From Dehalococcoidia bacterium (GTDB taxonomy: Bacteria > Chloroflexota > Dehalococcoidia > UBA2979): DNA of 43,127 nt. Below, one piece after another: positions 1 through 7,893 of the stretch. Where the stretch lies: contig JANQNP010000124.1 of assembly GCA_028279505.1 (NCBI GenBank), forward strand, positions 1-43,127, read 5' to 3'. Under the pieces are notes generated by a model. That model was not told the DNA's origin, made no database searches, and saw nothing but the letters and a program-made list of their open reading frames with translations. Each line of letters starts with the position of its first letter. Positions within the stretch are counted from its first letter, which is position 1. A program made the position numbers and the translations under genes.

Positions 1-933
1 CGGGAGCTGCGCTCCGTCGCCCTCGGACGGCAGCTCGACGTCGTCCGGCAGCGGTGGCAGCTCGTCCGGCCGCTCCAGACCGAAATGCTCGAGGAAGCGC
101 TGTGTTGTCGCGAACAGCAGCGGTCGCCCCGGCCCCGGCGCGCGCCCGATGCCGTCGATCAGCCCGCGCGCCCGCAACGTCGCGACCGCGCCGTCGCTGC
201 TCACGCCTCGGATCTGCTCGATCACGTGCCGCGTGACCGGCTGCCGGTACGCGATGATCGCGAGGGTCTCGAGGGCCGCGTTCGACAGCCGCCGGTTCGC
301 CTCGAGTCCGAGGAACAGCTCCACCGCGTTCGCCGCCTCCGGTGCCGTGACGAGCTGCGCGCCGTCCGGCCCCTGCTGCAGCCGCACCCCGCGGCCGTCC
401 TCCCGCAGCGTGTCAGCCAGCTCGTCGAGGCCACGGCGTACCTGCCGCGGCGTGCGGTCGAGCGCCCGCCCGAGCGCGGCCGGCGCGATCGGCTCATCCG
501 CGACGAACAGCAGCGCCTCCAGCAGCTGCGGCAGCGACTCGCTCGCGTCCGAGGTGTCCTCGTCCGCTTCGTCGGCCGCGTCTTCCTCTGCGTCCTCGTC
601 TTCGACGATCGCTTCGGCCGTCGGCGCCTGCTCGTCCTCGTCGACGAAGTCGTCGGGTTCGTCCTGGTCCTCAACCTCGGGAACCTCGTCCAGCTCCTCG
701 GCAGGCTCGGCCTCCACCAGCTCGGCGTCGGGCGCCTCTTCGAGGTCGCTCGACGCCTCGATCAGCTCCGCGGCCGGGCCGTCGTCATCGGTGGCGGCGG
801 CCGCCTCGATGGGGGGCACATCCTCGAGTTGGGATTCTTGGTCGGCGCGATCAACGGGTGGAGGAGCGATCGAATCGGCGGCCAGTTCGTCGGCCGGGAC
901 GTCAACGATGCGCTGCGCTCGTTCGTTGGTCAT
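1..933 (-). CDS. scpB: ScpB, segregation and condensation protein B (3' end cut by window)
   Basis: The product is the winged-helix partner of ScpA in the SMC-ScpAB complex that compacts and segregates the nucleoid. Reading from ATG at 933 the frame stays open to base 1, so the C-terminus lies outside the window. The first ~105 residues are a very acidic, Ala/Glu/Asp-rich extension. The ScpB core follows: LPQLLEALLFVADEPI, a winged-helix segment, then NRRLSNAALETLAIIAYRQP and TRHVIEQIRGVSSDGAV, which are the family's most conserved blocks. The protein ends in the window with an acidic Pro-rich tail. ScpB is usually about 190 residues; this one exceeds 310 because of the extension. The gene overlaps the 3' end of the membrane-protein gene upstream by 32 bases, so translation is probably coupled. 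No scpA is next to it here. Confidence 0.9.
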   Translation of the reverse strand, partial: MTNERAQRIVDVPADELAADSIAPPPVDRADQESQLEDVPPIEAAAATDDDGPAAELIEASSDLEEAPDAELVEAEPAEELDEVPEVEDQDEPDDFVDEDEQAPTAEAIVEDEDAEEDAADEADEDTSDASESLPQLLEALLFVADEPIAPAALGRALDRTPRQVRRGLDELADTLREDGRGVRLQQGPDGAQLVTAPEAANAVELFLGLEANRRLSNAALETLAIIAYRQPVTRHVIEQIRGVSSDGAVATLRARGLIDGIGRAPGPGRPLLFATTQRFLEHFGLERPDELPPLPDDVELPSEGDGAQLP

Positions 934-1576
934 GCACCTGTCCTGACCGGAGATCGAGTTCGTCGAAGTGAAGCTCGACGGACGGTGGCGATGATAAGCG
1001 GACCAGCAGATGACCGTGAAGCAGCAGCTCGGCGGCCTCGGACACGCTCTGGATCGCCCCGGTCAGGTTCGCCTGCGGCCCGACGTGGATGCGCGACGAG
1101 ACCCGCAGGCCGCGCCGGTGCAGGTTGTCGACCCGCACCTCGGCGCGACGCACGTCGGCGCCCTCCTCGATCAGCTGCTCCAGGCGCCGGGCGATCTCCG
1201 TCACCGTGATCCGCCCGCCCGCGGGCAGCGCCACTGGCCGGCCGAGCGCCGTCCGCCGCGCCCACGCGATTACGAGGCCAAGCAACCCCACCGTCGCGAG
1301 CGCGATCGTCGCCACCGCCTGCGCTGACGGCGTCAGCTGTCGCTCCATCCACGCCACGCCCTCGGCCGAGGCGTCCAGCGCCTCCATCGGAGCGAGCCAC
1401 ACCACCGCGATCAGCGCGCCGGCGATCGCCGCGAGGAGCATCGCCCCGCGGTACCCCTCGAACCGCCGTCCTCGATGGATCCGTCGCCGCGGCGCCGCTG
1501 CGAGCGCGCGCAGCTGCGTCGGCCGCGCGCGGCGTCCGAGGTCGACCGGGGAACTTGGTTGGCGGAGGGACGACAT
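902..1576 (-). CDS. AmaP/Asp23-like membrane protein
   Basis: This 224-residue protein has a basic N-terminus and two hydrophobic helices (about residues 46-68 and 85-106). A soluble C-terminal domain reads ITVTEIARRLEQLIEEGADV...AEVRVDN and resembles the Asp23/AmaP alkaline-shock envelope family, in which a membrane anchor holds an Asp23-like domain at the cytoplasmic face. The start at 1576 is preceded by GGGGAG at 4-5 bases; an earlier in-frame ATG would add 30 residues of unstructured Arg-rich sequence and was not chosen. The gene ends inside scpB's first codons, which suggests an operon. The family assignment rests on the two-helix plus Asp23-like layout and is moderate; a generic membrane protein of unknown function is the alternative. 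Confidence 0.7.
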   Translation of the reverse strand: MSSLRQPSSPVDLGRRARPTQLRALAAAPRRRIHRGRRFEGYRGAMLLAAIAGALIAVVWLAPMEALDASAEGVAWMERQLTPSAQAVATIALATVGLLGLVIAWARRTALGRPVALPAGGRITVTEIARRLEQLIEEGADVRRAEVRVDNLHRRGLRVSSRIHVGPQANLTGAIQSVSEAAELLLHGHLLVRLSSPPSVELHFDELDLRSGQVHDQRTSAAHR

Positions 1577-1741
1577 ACGACTCCCCGACTCCTGCACGCC
1601 GATCGTCGGTCGTGAGTGAGTCGTCCGGCACCCCGCCACGGGTGCGCGTCGTCTGACGCCTCCCAATACGATGAAGCAGCGGGCCGCACCTGTCCACAGG
1701 GACCGCCCGCCTCGCGCGGTTGAGGCGCGGTCGCGAATCGG

Positions 1742-2392
1742 CTATCCGACCTCGATCCGACGGAAGAGATAAGCGGTCGGACTCTTCGTGTACGCGACAC
1801 CGCGGCCGCTCTCATGGAGCCCGTCGACCGTCGGCGGCTCGCCGCGTTTGGGGACGAGGTAGCCGTCAAGGTTCTCTGTCGTCACCCGGTACCGCCCGTC
1901 CCGGCTCGTCACCGCCGCCGCCAGCTCATACCCACCGTCGAGCGAGGCCATCGAGGCGTCGCCGTGGCTGTCGTTCACGAGCAGGTGCCCGCCCGGCGCC
2001 AGGTACCGCGTGCACGACTCGCTGATGAAGCCGGCGTAGAGCGAGACCAGCAGCTCGACCGATCCGTCGGCGATGTCGAGCGGCGCCTGGTAGTCGCCGT
2101 GGTCGAATCGCACCTCGAAGTCAGTGCCGCCTCTCCCCGCGCGCCGGCGCTTCTCTTCGATCAGGCGCCGAACGTCAGTTGCCTGCCCGAAGAACTTTGC
2201 CGCCCGCCGGTCCAGGTCGATGTAGTGCACATCGTCGAAGAACACCGACGGCGCGATGTCGACGTAGCTGCCGGGGTACAGCACCGTGGCGGGCTCGATG
2301 AAGTCGGCCACGGCGGCGAACAGGTGAATGCGATCGTCCGGGTGGCGATCGTAGTCCGCGTGGAACTGGGCGACGTCCAGCTGCGGCGTCAC
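1742..2392 (-). CDS. Methyltransferase-like protein of unknown substrate
   Basis: The product is 216 residues. Its start is GTG at 2392, whose GTGA overlaps the TGA stop of the flavoprotein gene upstream, so the two are probably translationally coupled. Visible pieces fit a class I SAM-dependent methyltransferase fold: a motif I-like strand-loop (TVLYPGSYVDIAPS), an acidic end of strand 2 (VHYIDLD), a strand 4-like segment (SVELLVSLYAGF) and a typical LAPGGHLLVNDSH. The glycine-rich motif I is weak, with a single Gly where most families have GxGxG. SAM binding is therefore inferred, not shown. Coupling to a TetR-controlled flavoprotein suggests a shared regulon. Confidence 0.6.
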   Translation of the reverse strand: MTPQLDVAQFHADYDRHPDDRIHLFAAVADFIEPATVLYPGSYVDIAPSVFFDDVHYIDLDRRAAKFFGQATDVRRLIEEKRRRAGRGGTDFEVRFDHGDYQAPLDIADGSVELLVSLYAGFISESCTRYLAPGGHLLVNDSHGDASMASLDGGYELAAAVTSRDGRYRVTTENLDGYLVPKRGEPPTVDGLHESGRGVAYTKSPTAYLFRRIEVG

Positions 2393-3339
2393 CCGGCGGC
2401 AGCCTCGGCCACTGGCGCCTCCGCCGAGGTCGCGTACCAGTCGTGGACGATCATCGCCGCCGCCCTCCCGCCGGCGCTCGCCGACTCGATCGCTCCCATC
2501 CACCCTTGCACGTCGCCCGCCGCCCACAGCCCCTCGACGTTCGTCCGTTGCGCCTCGTCAACGGCCACGTGGCCGCTCTCGTCGAGTTCGAGGCCGAGCC
2601 GCTCGACCAGCTGGTCGATCAACGGCGCGCGGCGCTCCTCCATCGACCAGAGCAGCGTGCCCACCTCGACGGTCTCGCCCCCATCGAGGATGACCGACCG
2701 CACCGCTCGGTCGTCGTGGTCGATCGCGGCGACCTCCCCGCGGTACAGCGGTACGTCGAGACGCGCGAGCTCCGCCTCGACCGCTGGCGTGACCTCCAGC
2801 TCGCGCGAGGCGATCACCACGCGGTCGCTCGTCCAGTTCTGAACCATCCGCGGGAACGTCTCGAGCTCGCGCGTCGTCGACGCCACGATGCCCCAGCGCC
2901 GATCGCGGTTCTCGTAGCCGTCGCAGAACGGGCAGGGGATGATCGTCTCGCCCCAGCACTCGCGGAACCCCGCGATCGCCGGCGGCACGTCGTGGTACCC
3001 GAGGGCGAGGACCACCTGCCGCGCGCGCCAGCGCCGATCCGCCGTCGCGACGACGAACGTCCCCGCCGCGTCCCGATCGATCGAGGTGACGGCCGACCGC
3101 TCGAGGGTCGCCGAGCCGTAGACCTCGATCTGCTCCCAGGCCCGCTCCCGGATATCGGCGGGCAGCAACCCATCCAACCCGACGAAGTTGTGCACCCCGT
3201 GTGAAGCGGCATTTCGAGGTGGCTCGGGCCGGTCGAAGACCACCACGCGCTTGCGCGTGCGCGCGAGCACCAGCGCGGCCTGCAGGCCGGCCGGTCCGCC
3301 GCCCACGATCGCAACGTCGATGTCGATAGCGTCCTGCAT
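2389..3339 (-). CDS. Thioredoxin reductase-like FAD/NAD(P) oxidoreductase
   Basis: The product is 316 residues, the size of low-molecular-weight thioredoxin reductases. The N-terminus has the FAD dinucleotide fold (VAIVGGGPAGLQAALVLAR). A redox-active pair, CPFCDGYE, sits in the NADPH domain where TrxB has CATC, and the C-terminal FAD motif is LWAAGDVQGW. The start at 3339 was chosen because AGGAG lies 7 bases upstream and the FAD motif begins a few residues in; the longer frame would run through the operator region. The family reduces a CxxC protein or small disulfide with NADPH. The true partner is unknown, and some relatives with this layout act on low-molecular-weight substrates. The gene is divergent from tetR with two operators between, and feeds into the methyltransferase-like gene. 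Confidence 0.85.
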   Translation of the reverse strand: MQDAIDIDVAIVGGGPAGLQAALVLARTRKRVVVFDRPEPPRNAASHGVHNFVGLDGLLPADIRERAWEQIEVYGSATLERSAVTSIDRDAAGTFVVATADRRWRARQVVLALGYHDVPPAIAGFRECWGETIIPCPFCDGYENRDRRWGIVASTTRELETFPRMVQNWTSDRVVIASRELEVTPAVEAELARLDVPLYRGEVAAIDHDDRAVRSVILDGGETVEVGTLLWSMEERRAPLIDQLVERLGLELDESGHVAVDEAQRTNVEGLWAAGDVQGWMGAIESASAGGRAAAMIVHDWYATSAEAPVAEAAAG

Positions 3340-3351
3340 GGTTGCTCTCCT

Positions 3352-3370
3352 GACTGACCATCGGTCAGTC
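3352..3370. promoter_or_regulatory. Operator 1, perfect inverted repeat
   Basis: GACTGACC-ATC-GGTCAGTC is a perfect 8-base inverted repeat with a 3-base centre. It lies over the expected transcription start of the flavoprotein gene, between its -10 and its ribosome binding site. Size and symmetry are typical of TetR-family operators, and the tetR gene is adjacent. Confidence 0.8.
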
Positions 3371-3371
3371 G

Positions 3372-3411
3372 AGTATGACCGATGGTCAGTCGAGGTGCAA
3401 CCGGGTATCAT
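3372..3411. promoter_or_regulatory. Overlapping divergent promoters and operator 2
   Basis: On the minus strand, TTGCAC (3400-3395) and CATACT (3377-3372) are spaced 17 bases and face the flavoprotein gene. On the plus strand, TGGTCA (3383-3388) and TATCAT (3406-3411) are spaced 17 bases and face tetR. A second operator, TGACC-GAT-GGTCA (3376-3388), lies between the minus-strand -35 and -10 and covers the plus-strand -35. It shares a 15-base core with the other strand of operator 1. One repressor could thus shut both promoters. Promoter boxes are matches by eye. Confidence 0.6.
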
Positions 3412-3418
3412 CGAACGC

Positions 3419-4006
3419 ATGACATCTTCGAAGACGGCCCCTCCGTCGGGCCGGTTCCAGCCACCAGAGGTCCGGCAGCGCCAGATCCTCGATGCCGTCG
3501 CCGACCTTGCGGTCGCTCACGGTCTCGATCAGGTCTCGATCGCCCACGTCGCGGAGGCCGCCGGAATCGCCAAGGGCTCGATCTACCTGCACTACCAGTC
3601 CCGCCAGGAGCTGATCGGCGCGTTGCAGGCCGACGTGTGGGACCAGATGCTCAGCGCCCCGCGAGAGATCGCCGGCGACGCCTCGCTGACCTGGACGCAG
3701 CGACTCGACCTCGTGCTCGAGCACTGGGTGCGGTTCGAGTTCGCGCATCGCGAGCTCTACCACGCCGTCTTCCACGCCACCGGTTCCGAGTCCGAGGAGC
3801 CGTGGGCCGAGTCCCGTTCGCTCGTGCGGACGCTCCTCCGAGGCGGCGCCGACGCCGGCGAGTTCGCGCTCGTCGACCTCGAGGTCACCGCCGACTTCCT
3901 GCTCCACGGCTACGCCGGCCCCTGTTACCACCACGACGACGTCGACCTCGTCGTGACCAACCTGCAGGCGCTCTTCCACCGCGCGGTCGGCCTCGCCGAG
4001 GCCTGA
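3419..4006 (+). CDS. TetR-family transcriptional regulator
   Basis: The product is 195 residues. The N-terminal helix-turn-helix is clear: RQRQILDAVADLAVAHG, VSIAHVAEAAGIAKGSIYLHY, RQELIGAL. The C-terminal helical ligand domain is unlike any I can name. The start ATG at 3419 sits only 7 bases after a plausible -10 (TATCAT, 3406-3411) and has no Shine-Dalgarno sequence, so the mRNA may be leaderless. The gene is divergent from the flavoprotein gene and the operators between them imply autoregulation plus control of the flavoprotein/methyltransferase-like pair. The inducing ligand cannot be predicted. Confidence 0.92.
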   Translation: MTSSKTAPPSGRFQPPEVRQRQILDAVADLAVAHGLDQVSIAHVAEAAGIAKGSIYLHYQSRQELIGALQADVWDQMLSAPREIAGDASLTWTQRLDLVLEHWVRFEFAHRELYHAVFHATGSESEEPWAESRSLVRTLLRGGADAGEFALVDLEVTADFLLHGYAGPCYHHDDVDLVVTNLQALFHRAVGLAEA

Positions 4007-4056
4007 CCTCGCGCCGCTCTGGCGGTCCAGCCGGATGGGCCAGCCCGGAGGTGACG

Positions 4057-4620
4057 GTGCGACTCTTCACCGCGCTCGACGTACCCAAGGACTGGCGCCA
4101 CGCCGCCACCGAGGCACAGGCGCGACTCGCGAGGCAGTTCGACGCCGACCTCCGCTTCGTCCGCCGCGACCAGCTCCACGTGACCGTGCGTTTCCTCGGC
4201 GAGGTGCCGCCCGAGCGGGCCACCGCGCTCGCCGCCGCCATCGAGGCGGCGCCACCCTTCGAGGTCGATGTCGCGCTCGCGCCCGCCGGCACGTTCGGGC
4301 CGCCCGCCCGCACCGCGGTCACGTGGCTCGGCGTCGCGATCGACGACGCCGCGACCGTCGCCGTCCTCGGATCGGTCGATCACGCGATCCGGGCCGCCGG
4401 CCTGGAGCCCTCGGATCAGCGCTGGCGGCCGCATCTCACGCTGGCCCGCGTGCGCCGCCAGGTGGACGCGGCGCGCCGCCGTGAGATCGCCGGCGCGGTG
4501 GCCGAGCTGCCCGCGCCGCTGGCGCACTCGGCGCTCGTTCGGAGCGTCTCGCTCTTCCATTCGCAGCTCGGCGGTGGGCCGCCGAACCATAAATTGTTAG
4601 CTCGGTCAGCAGTTAGTTGA
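4057..4620 (+). CDS. thpR: RNA 2',3'-cyclic phosphodiesterase (2'-5' RNA ligase family)
   Basis: The product is 187 residues, normal for bacterial ThpR/LigT proteins. Both catalytic HxTx motifs of the 2H phosphoesterase fold are present: HVTV at residues 41-44 (QLHVTVRFLGEV) and HLTL at 126-129 (RPHLTLARV). The family opens 2',3'-cyclic phosphate ends on RNA to 2'-phosphate and can join 2'-5' ends in vitro. GTG at 4057 was chosen as start because GGAGG (4047-4051) lies 5 bases upstream; the in-frame GTG at 4051 overlaps that site. The gene follows tetR by 50 bases and is followed by a strong terminator, so it may be co-transcribed with tetR. Confidence 0.88.
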   Translation: MRLFTALDVPKDWRHAATEAQARLARQFDADLRFVRRDQLHVTVRFLGEVPPERATALAAAIEAAPPFEVDVALAPAGTFGPPARTAVTWLGVAIDDAATVAVLGSVDHAIRAAGLEPSDQRWRPHLTLARVRRQVDAARRREIAGAVAELPAPLAHSALVRSVSLFHSQLGGGPPNHKLLARSAVS

Positions 4621-4682
4621 CGAGCGCGGATCCGGCGATCTACTGTCGCCCCATGAACCGCATGGCATTGAGCGATCAGTAG

Positions 4683-4713
4683 ACGGCGTCGTGGCTTCCC
4701 ACGGCGCCGTTTT
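4683..4713 (+). terminator. Rho-independent terminator after thpR
   Basis: ACGGCGTCGTGG, loop CTTC and CCACGGCGCCGT form a 12-pair stem with one G-T pair, followed by TTTT (4710-4713). It lies 62 bases after the thpR stop and 60 before the next gene. Confidence 0.8.
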
Positions 4714-4772
4714 CGTTGTGGGGTCGTTCTGAGGACAGCGATGCGGTCGAACGAGCACCTGCAGGAGGCGCG

Positions 4773-5042
4773 ATGTACTCAGGCATGATCGGCAAGATCG
4801 ACAAGGCTCACCGTTACGCCGCCGAACGCGACCGGTTCCAGTTCGAGGACCTGCGCGTGACGATCCACGGCAACAACGACGATCACGCCGTGACCTACCA
4901 TGAGGGCGCCTGGCGCTGCGAATGCGACTTCTTCCGCCACGAGGAGACCTGCGCCCACACGATGGCGCTCGAGGTCCTGCTCGAAGGCATGGTCGAGGTC
5001 GCCCACCCCTCGGCGATCGAACCCCAGGCCGCGGTCAGCTAG
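4773..5042 (+). CDS. Small SWIM-type zinc-finger protein
   Basis: The product is 89 residues. The start at 4773 has AGGAGG (4763-4768) 4 bases upstream. The C-terminal half holds WRCECDFFRHEETCAHTMAL, a CxC-x8-CxH pattern matching the SWIM zinc finger found in SWI2/SNF2, MuDR and some recombination accessory proteins. The N-terminal half (GKIDKAHRYAAERDRFQF, then a short beta segment) has no recognisable enzyme domain. Here the finger is almost the whole protein, so it is probably a small nucleic-acid- or protein-binding factor. It stands alone between a terminator and the convergent fabF. I believe similar stand-alone proteins occur in other Chloroflexota, but that is from memory. Confidence 0.85.
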   Translation: MYSGMIGKIDKAHRYAAERDRFQFEDLRVTIHGNNDDHAVTYHEGAWRCECDFFRHEETCAHTMALEVLLEGMVEVAHPSAIEPQAAVS

Positions 5043-5053
5043 CACCGGCCACC

Positions 5054-5081
5054 GCGTCGCCGTCTATCGAGGCGGCGACGC
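5054..5081. terminator. Stem-loop between convergent genes
   Basis: GCGTCGCCG (5054-5062) and CGGCGACGC (5073-5081) form a perfect 9-pair stem with a 10-base loop. It lies in the 85-base gap between the ends of the SWIM gene and fabF. There is no T-tract on either side, so termination in either direction is only likely, not shown. Confidence 0.45.
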
Positions 5082-5127
5082 GCATCTTCCGGCTCATCGG
5101 TCAGGCATCCCGGGGCAGACGCCCGGG

Positions 5128-6384
5128 TTAGACGTCGAAGCGCTCCAGCACGAGCACCGCGTTCTGTCCGCCGAAGCCGAACGAGTTCTTCATCACCAGC
5201 CGCGCGTCGATCGCGCGTGACTCCAGCGGCACGTAGTCGAGGTCGCACTCGTCGGCCGGGTGCTCGAGGTTGATCGTCGGGGCGATCTGCCCGGTCAGCA
5301 TCGTCTGCACCGCCGCCACCGTCTCTACGCCGCCTGACCCGCCGAGCAGGTGCCCGATCTGCGACTTCAAGGAGGTCACCGGCGTCCGGTACGCATGCTC
5401 GCCGAACACCGTCTTGATCGCCTTCGTCTCTGCCACGTCGCCCACCTCGGTCGCCGTCGCGTGTGCCGACACGTAGTCGATCTGCTCCGGTGCGACCCCC
5501 GCGTCCTCGATCGCCAGACGCATCGCGTGCGCCGCGCCCTCGCCACCGTCCGAGGGCGCCACCAGGTAGGTCGCGTCCGCGCTCACGCCGTAGCCCCGCA
5601 CCTCAGCCAGCGGGGTCGCTCCCCGCGCCTGCGCGTGCTCGAGCGTTTCGAGGACCATCATCCCCGCGCCCTCGGCCGGCGCGAACCCGTCGCGGTCGCG
5701 GTCGAACGGGCGCGACGCCCGTTCCGGCTCGCCGTTGTACGAGGTGGTCAGCGCCCGCATCGCGGAGAAGCCCGCGAGCCCCAGCTCGCAGATCCCCGCT
5801 TCCGTGCCGCCCGCGAACATCACGTCCGCGTCGCCGCGTCGGATCACCTCGACCGCTTCGCCGATCGCCTGCGTGCCGGACGCGCACGCGGTCACCACCG
5901 TGTTCGTGTAGCCGCGCAGGCCGAGCTGGATCGTCACGTTGGCCGCCGCCATGTTCGGTAGCCACTTCGCCACGTACAGCGGATCGATCTTCATCCCGCC
6001 GCGCTCGAGCATCGTGCGGCCCGCCTGCTCCACGTTCGGGTACCCGCCCCCGCCGTTGCCGAGGACGATCCCCGCCCGATCGAGGTCGATCGCCTCCGGG
6101 TCGAGGTGCGCCGCCTCGGCGGCCTGGCGCGCTGTCGCCACCGCGAACTGCGAGAAGCGCGCCATCCGTCGCGAGGACCGGCGATCCATGTAGTCGGTCG
6201 GTTCGAAGTCTAGGATCTCGCCCACGACGTGGCAGGGATAGTCGCTCGCGTCGAGCTCCTGGAACGGCCGGATCCCGGACTTGCCGGCGATCGCCGCCTC
6301 CCAGAACTCGTCGACCGAGTTTCCGAGCGGCGTCAACGCGCCCATTCCCGTGATCACGACTCGGCGACGTCCGTTCGACGTCAT
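5128..6384 (-). CDS. fabF: Beta-ketoacyl-ACP synthase II
   Basis: The product is 418 residues, the normal FabF length. It condenses malonyl-ACP with acyl-ACP during fatty-acid elongation in the cytosol. The Cys-His-His triad is visible: Cys167 in TACASGTQ, His308 in SAHATATEVGD and His345 in LKSQIGHLLGGSGG. The N-terminus VVITGMGALTPLG and the C-terminal NSFGFGGQNAVL are also standard. The usual HGTST is HATAT here and GAAG is GGSG, both conservative. The gene lies 45 bases downstream of folC on the same strand and was probably transcribed with it; no other fab genes are nearby. Confidence 0.95.
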   Translation of the reverse strand: MTSNGRRRVVITGMGALTPLGNSVDEFWEAAIAGKSGIRPFQELDASDYPCHVVGEILDFEPTDYMDRRSSRRMARFSQFAVATARQAAEAAHLDPEAIDLDRAGIVLGNGGGGYPNVEQAGRTMLERGGMKIDPLYVAKWLPNMAAANVTIQLGLRGYTNTVVTACASGTQAIGEAVEVIRRGDADVMFAGGTEAGICELGLAGFSAMRALTTSYNGEPERASRPFDRDRDGFAPAEGAGMMVLETLEHAQARGATPLAEVRGYGVSADATYLVAPSDGGEGAAHAMRLAIEDAGVAPEQIDYVSAHATATEVGDVAETKAIKTVFGEHAYRTPVTSLKSQIGHLLGGSGGVETVAAVQTMLTGQIAPTINLEHPADECDLDYVPLESRAIDARLVMKNSFGFGGQNAVLVLERFDV

Positions 6385-6429
6385 CGCTGCCTTCCCCTAC
6401 GTCCGCGGCGGCGCCCTGGGCCCTGAATG

Positions 6430-7806
6430 CTATCTCAGCCCCAGCGCCCGATCGCCGGTGATCACCAGCCGTGCCTCGCGCGCGTCGGCCACCGTGCGCA
6501 GGCTGCCGGTCACGATCACCGCCCCTCGCTCGCCTGCCGTCGCCGTCGCGCGCTCCAGCGCCGCGGCCACGTCCGGCGCCGTGCTGACCGGCACGCCAAG
6601 GGCGCGCACCGCCTCGGCGATCTCGCGCGGCTCTGCCGCGCGCGCGCTCGTTGGCGGGGCGACGAACGCCTGGTCGTCAGGCCCGAGGAGCGCGCTCGCG
6701 ATCGGCTCCACGTCCTTGCCGTCGAGCAGCCCGAGGACGAACACTCGCTGCTTGGGCACCCCGGACTCGTCGAGCGCCTGCCGCAGCCGCTTCGCCGCGA
6801 GCTGCGTGTGCGCGCCATCGACGATCGTCAGCGGCTTGCGGCCGATCACCTCGCCCCGTCCCGGCAGGCGCACCGCGCCGAGGGCTTGTCGCACCTGCTG
6901 GTCGGTCGGTTCGAGGCCGGCGCTGGCGAGCGCGAGCTCCGCCGCGCGCACCGCCGCCGCCGCGTTCTCCGCCTGGTGCTCACCGAGCAGCTCGAGCTTC
7001 AGCTGGCGGTAGGTGCGATCCGGCGTCTTCAGGTCGAACTGGAGCTGGTCGACCGACTGCGACAGCACCCGCAGCGCGCAGTCCTCGGCAACCTCGTGCA
7101 GCGTCGCGCCGGCCGTCTCGGCCGTCTCCCGGATCACATCCAGCGCCGAGCCGCGCTGCGGCGCGACCACCAGCTCGCACGGCCCGGTCAGGATCCCCGC
7201 CTTCTCGGCCGCGATCTCCGCGATCGTCTCGCCGAGGATCGCCGTGTGTTCGAGGTCGATCGGCGTGATCACCGCGACCGCCTTCTCGGCGATCGCGTTC
7301 GTCGTATCCAGCCGCCCCCCGAGCCCGACCTCGAGCACCTGCCACTGGCAGTCCGCCTCGGCCGCCGCGAGCCAGCTCATCACCGTCAGCAGCTCGAAAT
7401 AGGACCAACCGTCGGTCGCTGGATCCTCGAGCAGCCGGTCCGCGAGGCGCGCGAACGTGCCCGCCTCGACCGGCTCCCCGTTGATCGAGATTCGCTCCCG
7501 TGCCGCGTGCAGGTCCGGCGAGGTGTACAGCATCGTCCGCGCCTCGCCGGCGTTGGCCGTCAGCGACTGGCGCAGGATCGCCTCGGTCATCGTCGCGACC
7601 GAGCCCTTCGCCTTCGACCCGGCGATGTGCACCGTCGGGCGCGTGTCGGGCCGGCCGTGGCGCTCGAGGTACTCCTGGATGTGGCTGATCTCCCAGCGAT
7701 CGGCCTGCGCCGGGCGTCCGGTCAGCTCGAAGCCGCCACGCGCGAGCAGACCGCGAACCGCGTCGGCGTAGTGGGCCAGATCGGCATCGTTCGGGGCGAT
7801 CGTCAT
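6430..7806 (-). CDS. folC: Folylpolyglutamate synthase / dihydrofolate synthase
   Basis: The product is 458 residues. It adds glutamate to dihydropteroate or to folates using ATP, in a Mur-ligase-like fold. Visible features are SHIQEYLERHG near residue 40, a P-loop variant IAGSKAKGSVA (usual form GTNGKGS), the LEVGLGGRLDTTNA block that binds metal and substrate, ITPIDLEHTAILG, and the C-terminal-domain motifs LPGRGEVI and IVDGAHT. The P-loop change (Lys-Ala for Gly-Lys context) still leaves GxxxKGS. The gene is divergent from the DUF1122-like gene (87-base gap) and precedes fabF. Confidence 0.93.
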   Translation of the reverse strand: MTIAPNDADLAHYADAVRGLLARGGFELTGRPAQADRWEISHIQEYLERHGRPDTRPTVHIAGSKAKGSVATMTEAILRQSLTANAGEARTMLYTSPDLHAARERISINGEPVEAGTFARLADRLLEDPATDGWSYFELLTVMSWLAAAEADCQWQVLEVGLGGRLDTTNAIAEKAVAVITPIDLEHTAILGETIAEIAAEKAGILTGPCELVVAPQRGSALDVIRETAETAGATLHEVAEDCALRVLSQSVDQLQFDLKTPDRTYRQLKLELLGEHQAENAAAAVRAAELALASAGLEPTDQQVRQALGAVRLPGRGEVIGRKPLTIVDGAHTQLAAKRLRQALDESGVPKQRVFVLGLLDGKDVEPIASALLGPDDQAFVAPPTSARAAEPREIAEAVRALGVPVSTAPDVAAALERATATAGERGAVIVTGSLRTVADAREARLVITGDRALGLR

Positions 7807-7893
7807 GGGGCGTCAGTGTACGGAGCCCCCTCCCTACGGAGGATGGCTGCGGCAGGCGGCACGTGCCGCGAACCGCTGCTACCGTCTCCCGTC

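Noticed and set aside
85..1209. Long plus-strand open frame opposite scpB
   Set aside because: Arg/Pro-rich composition typical of the antisense of high-GC genes; the minus frame encodes clear ScpB.
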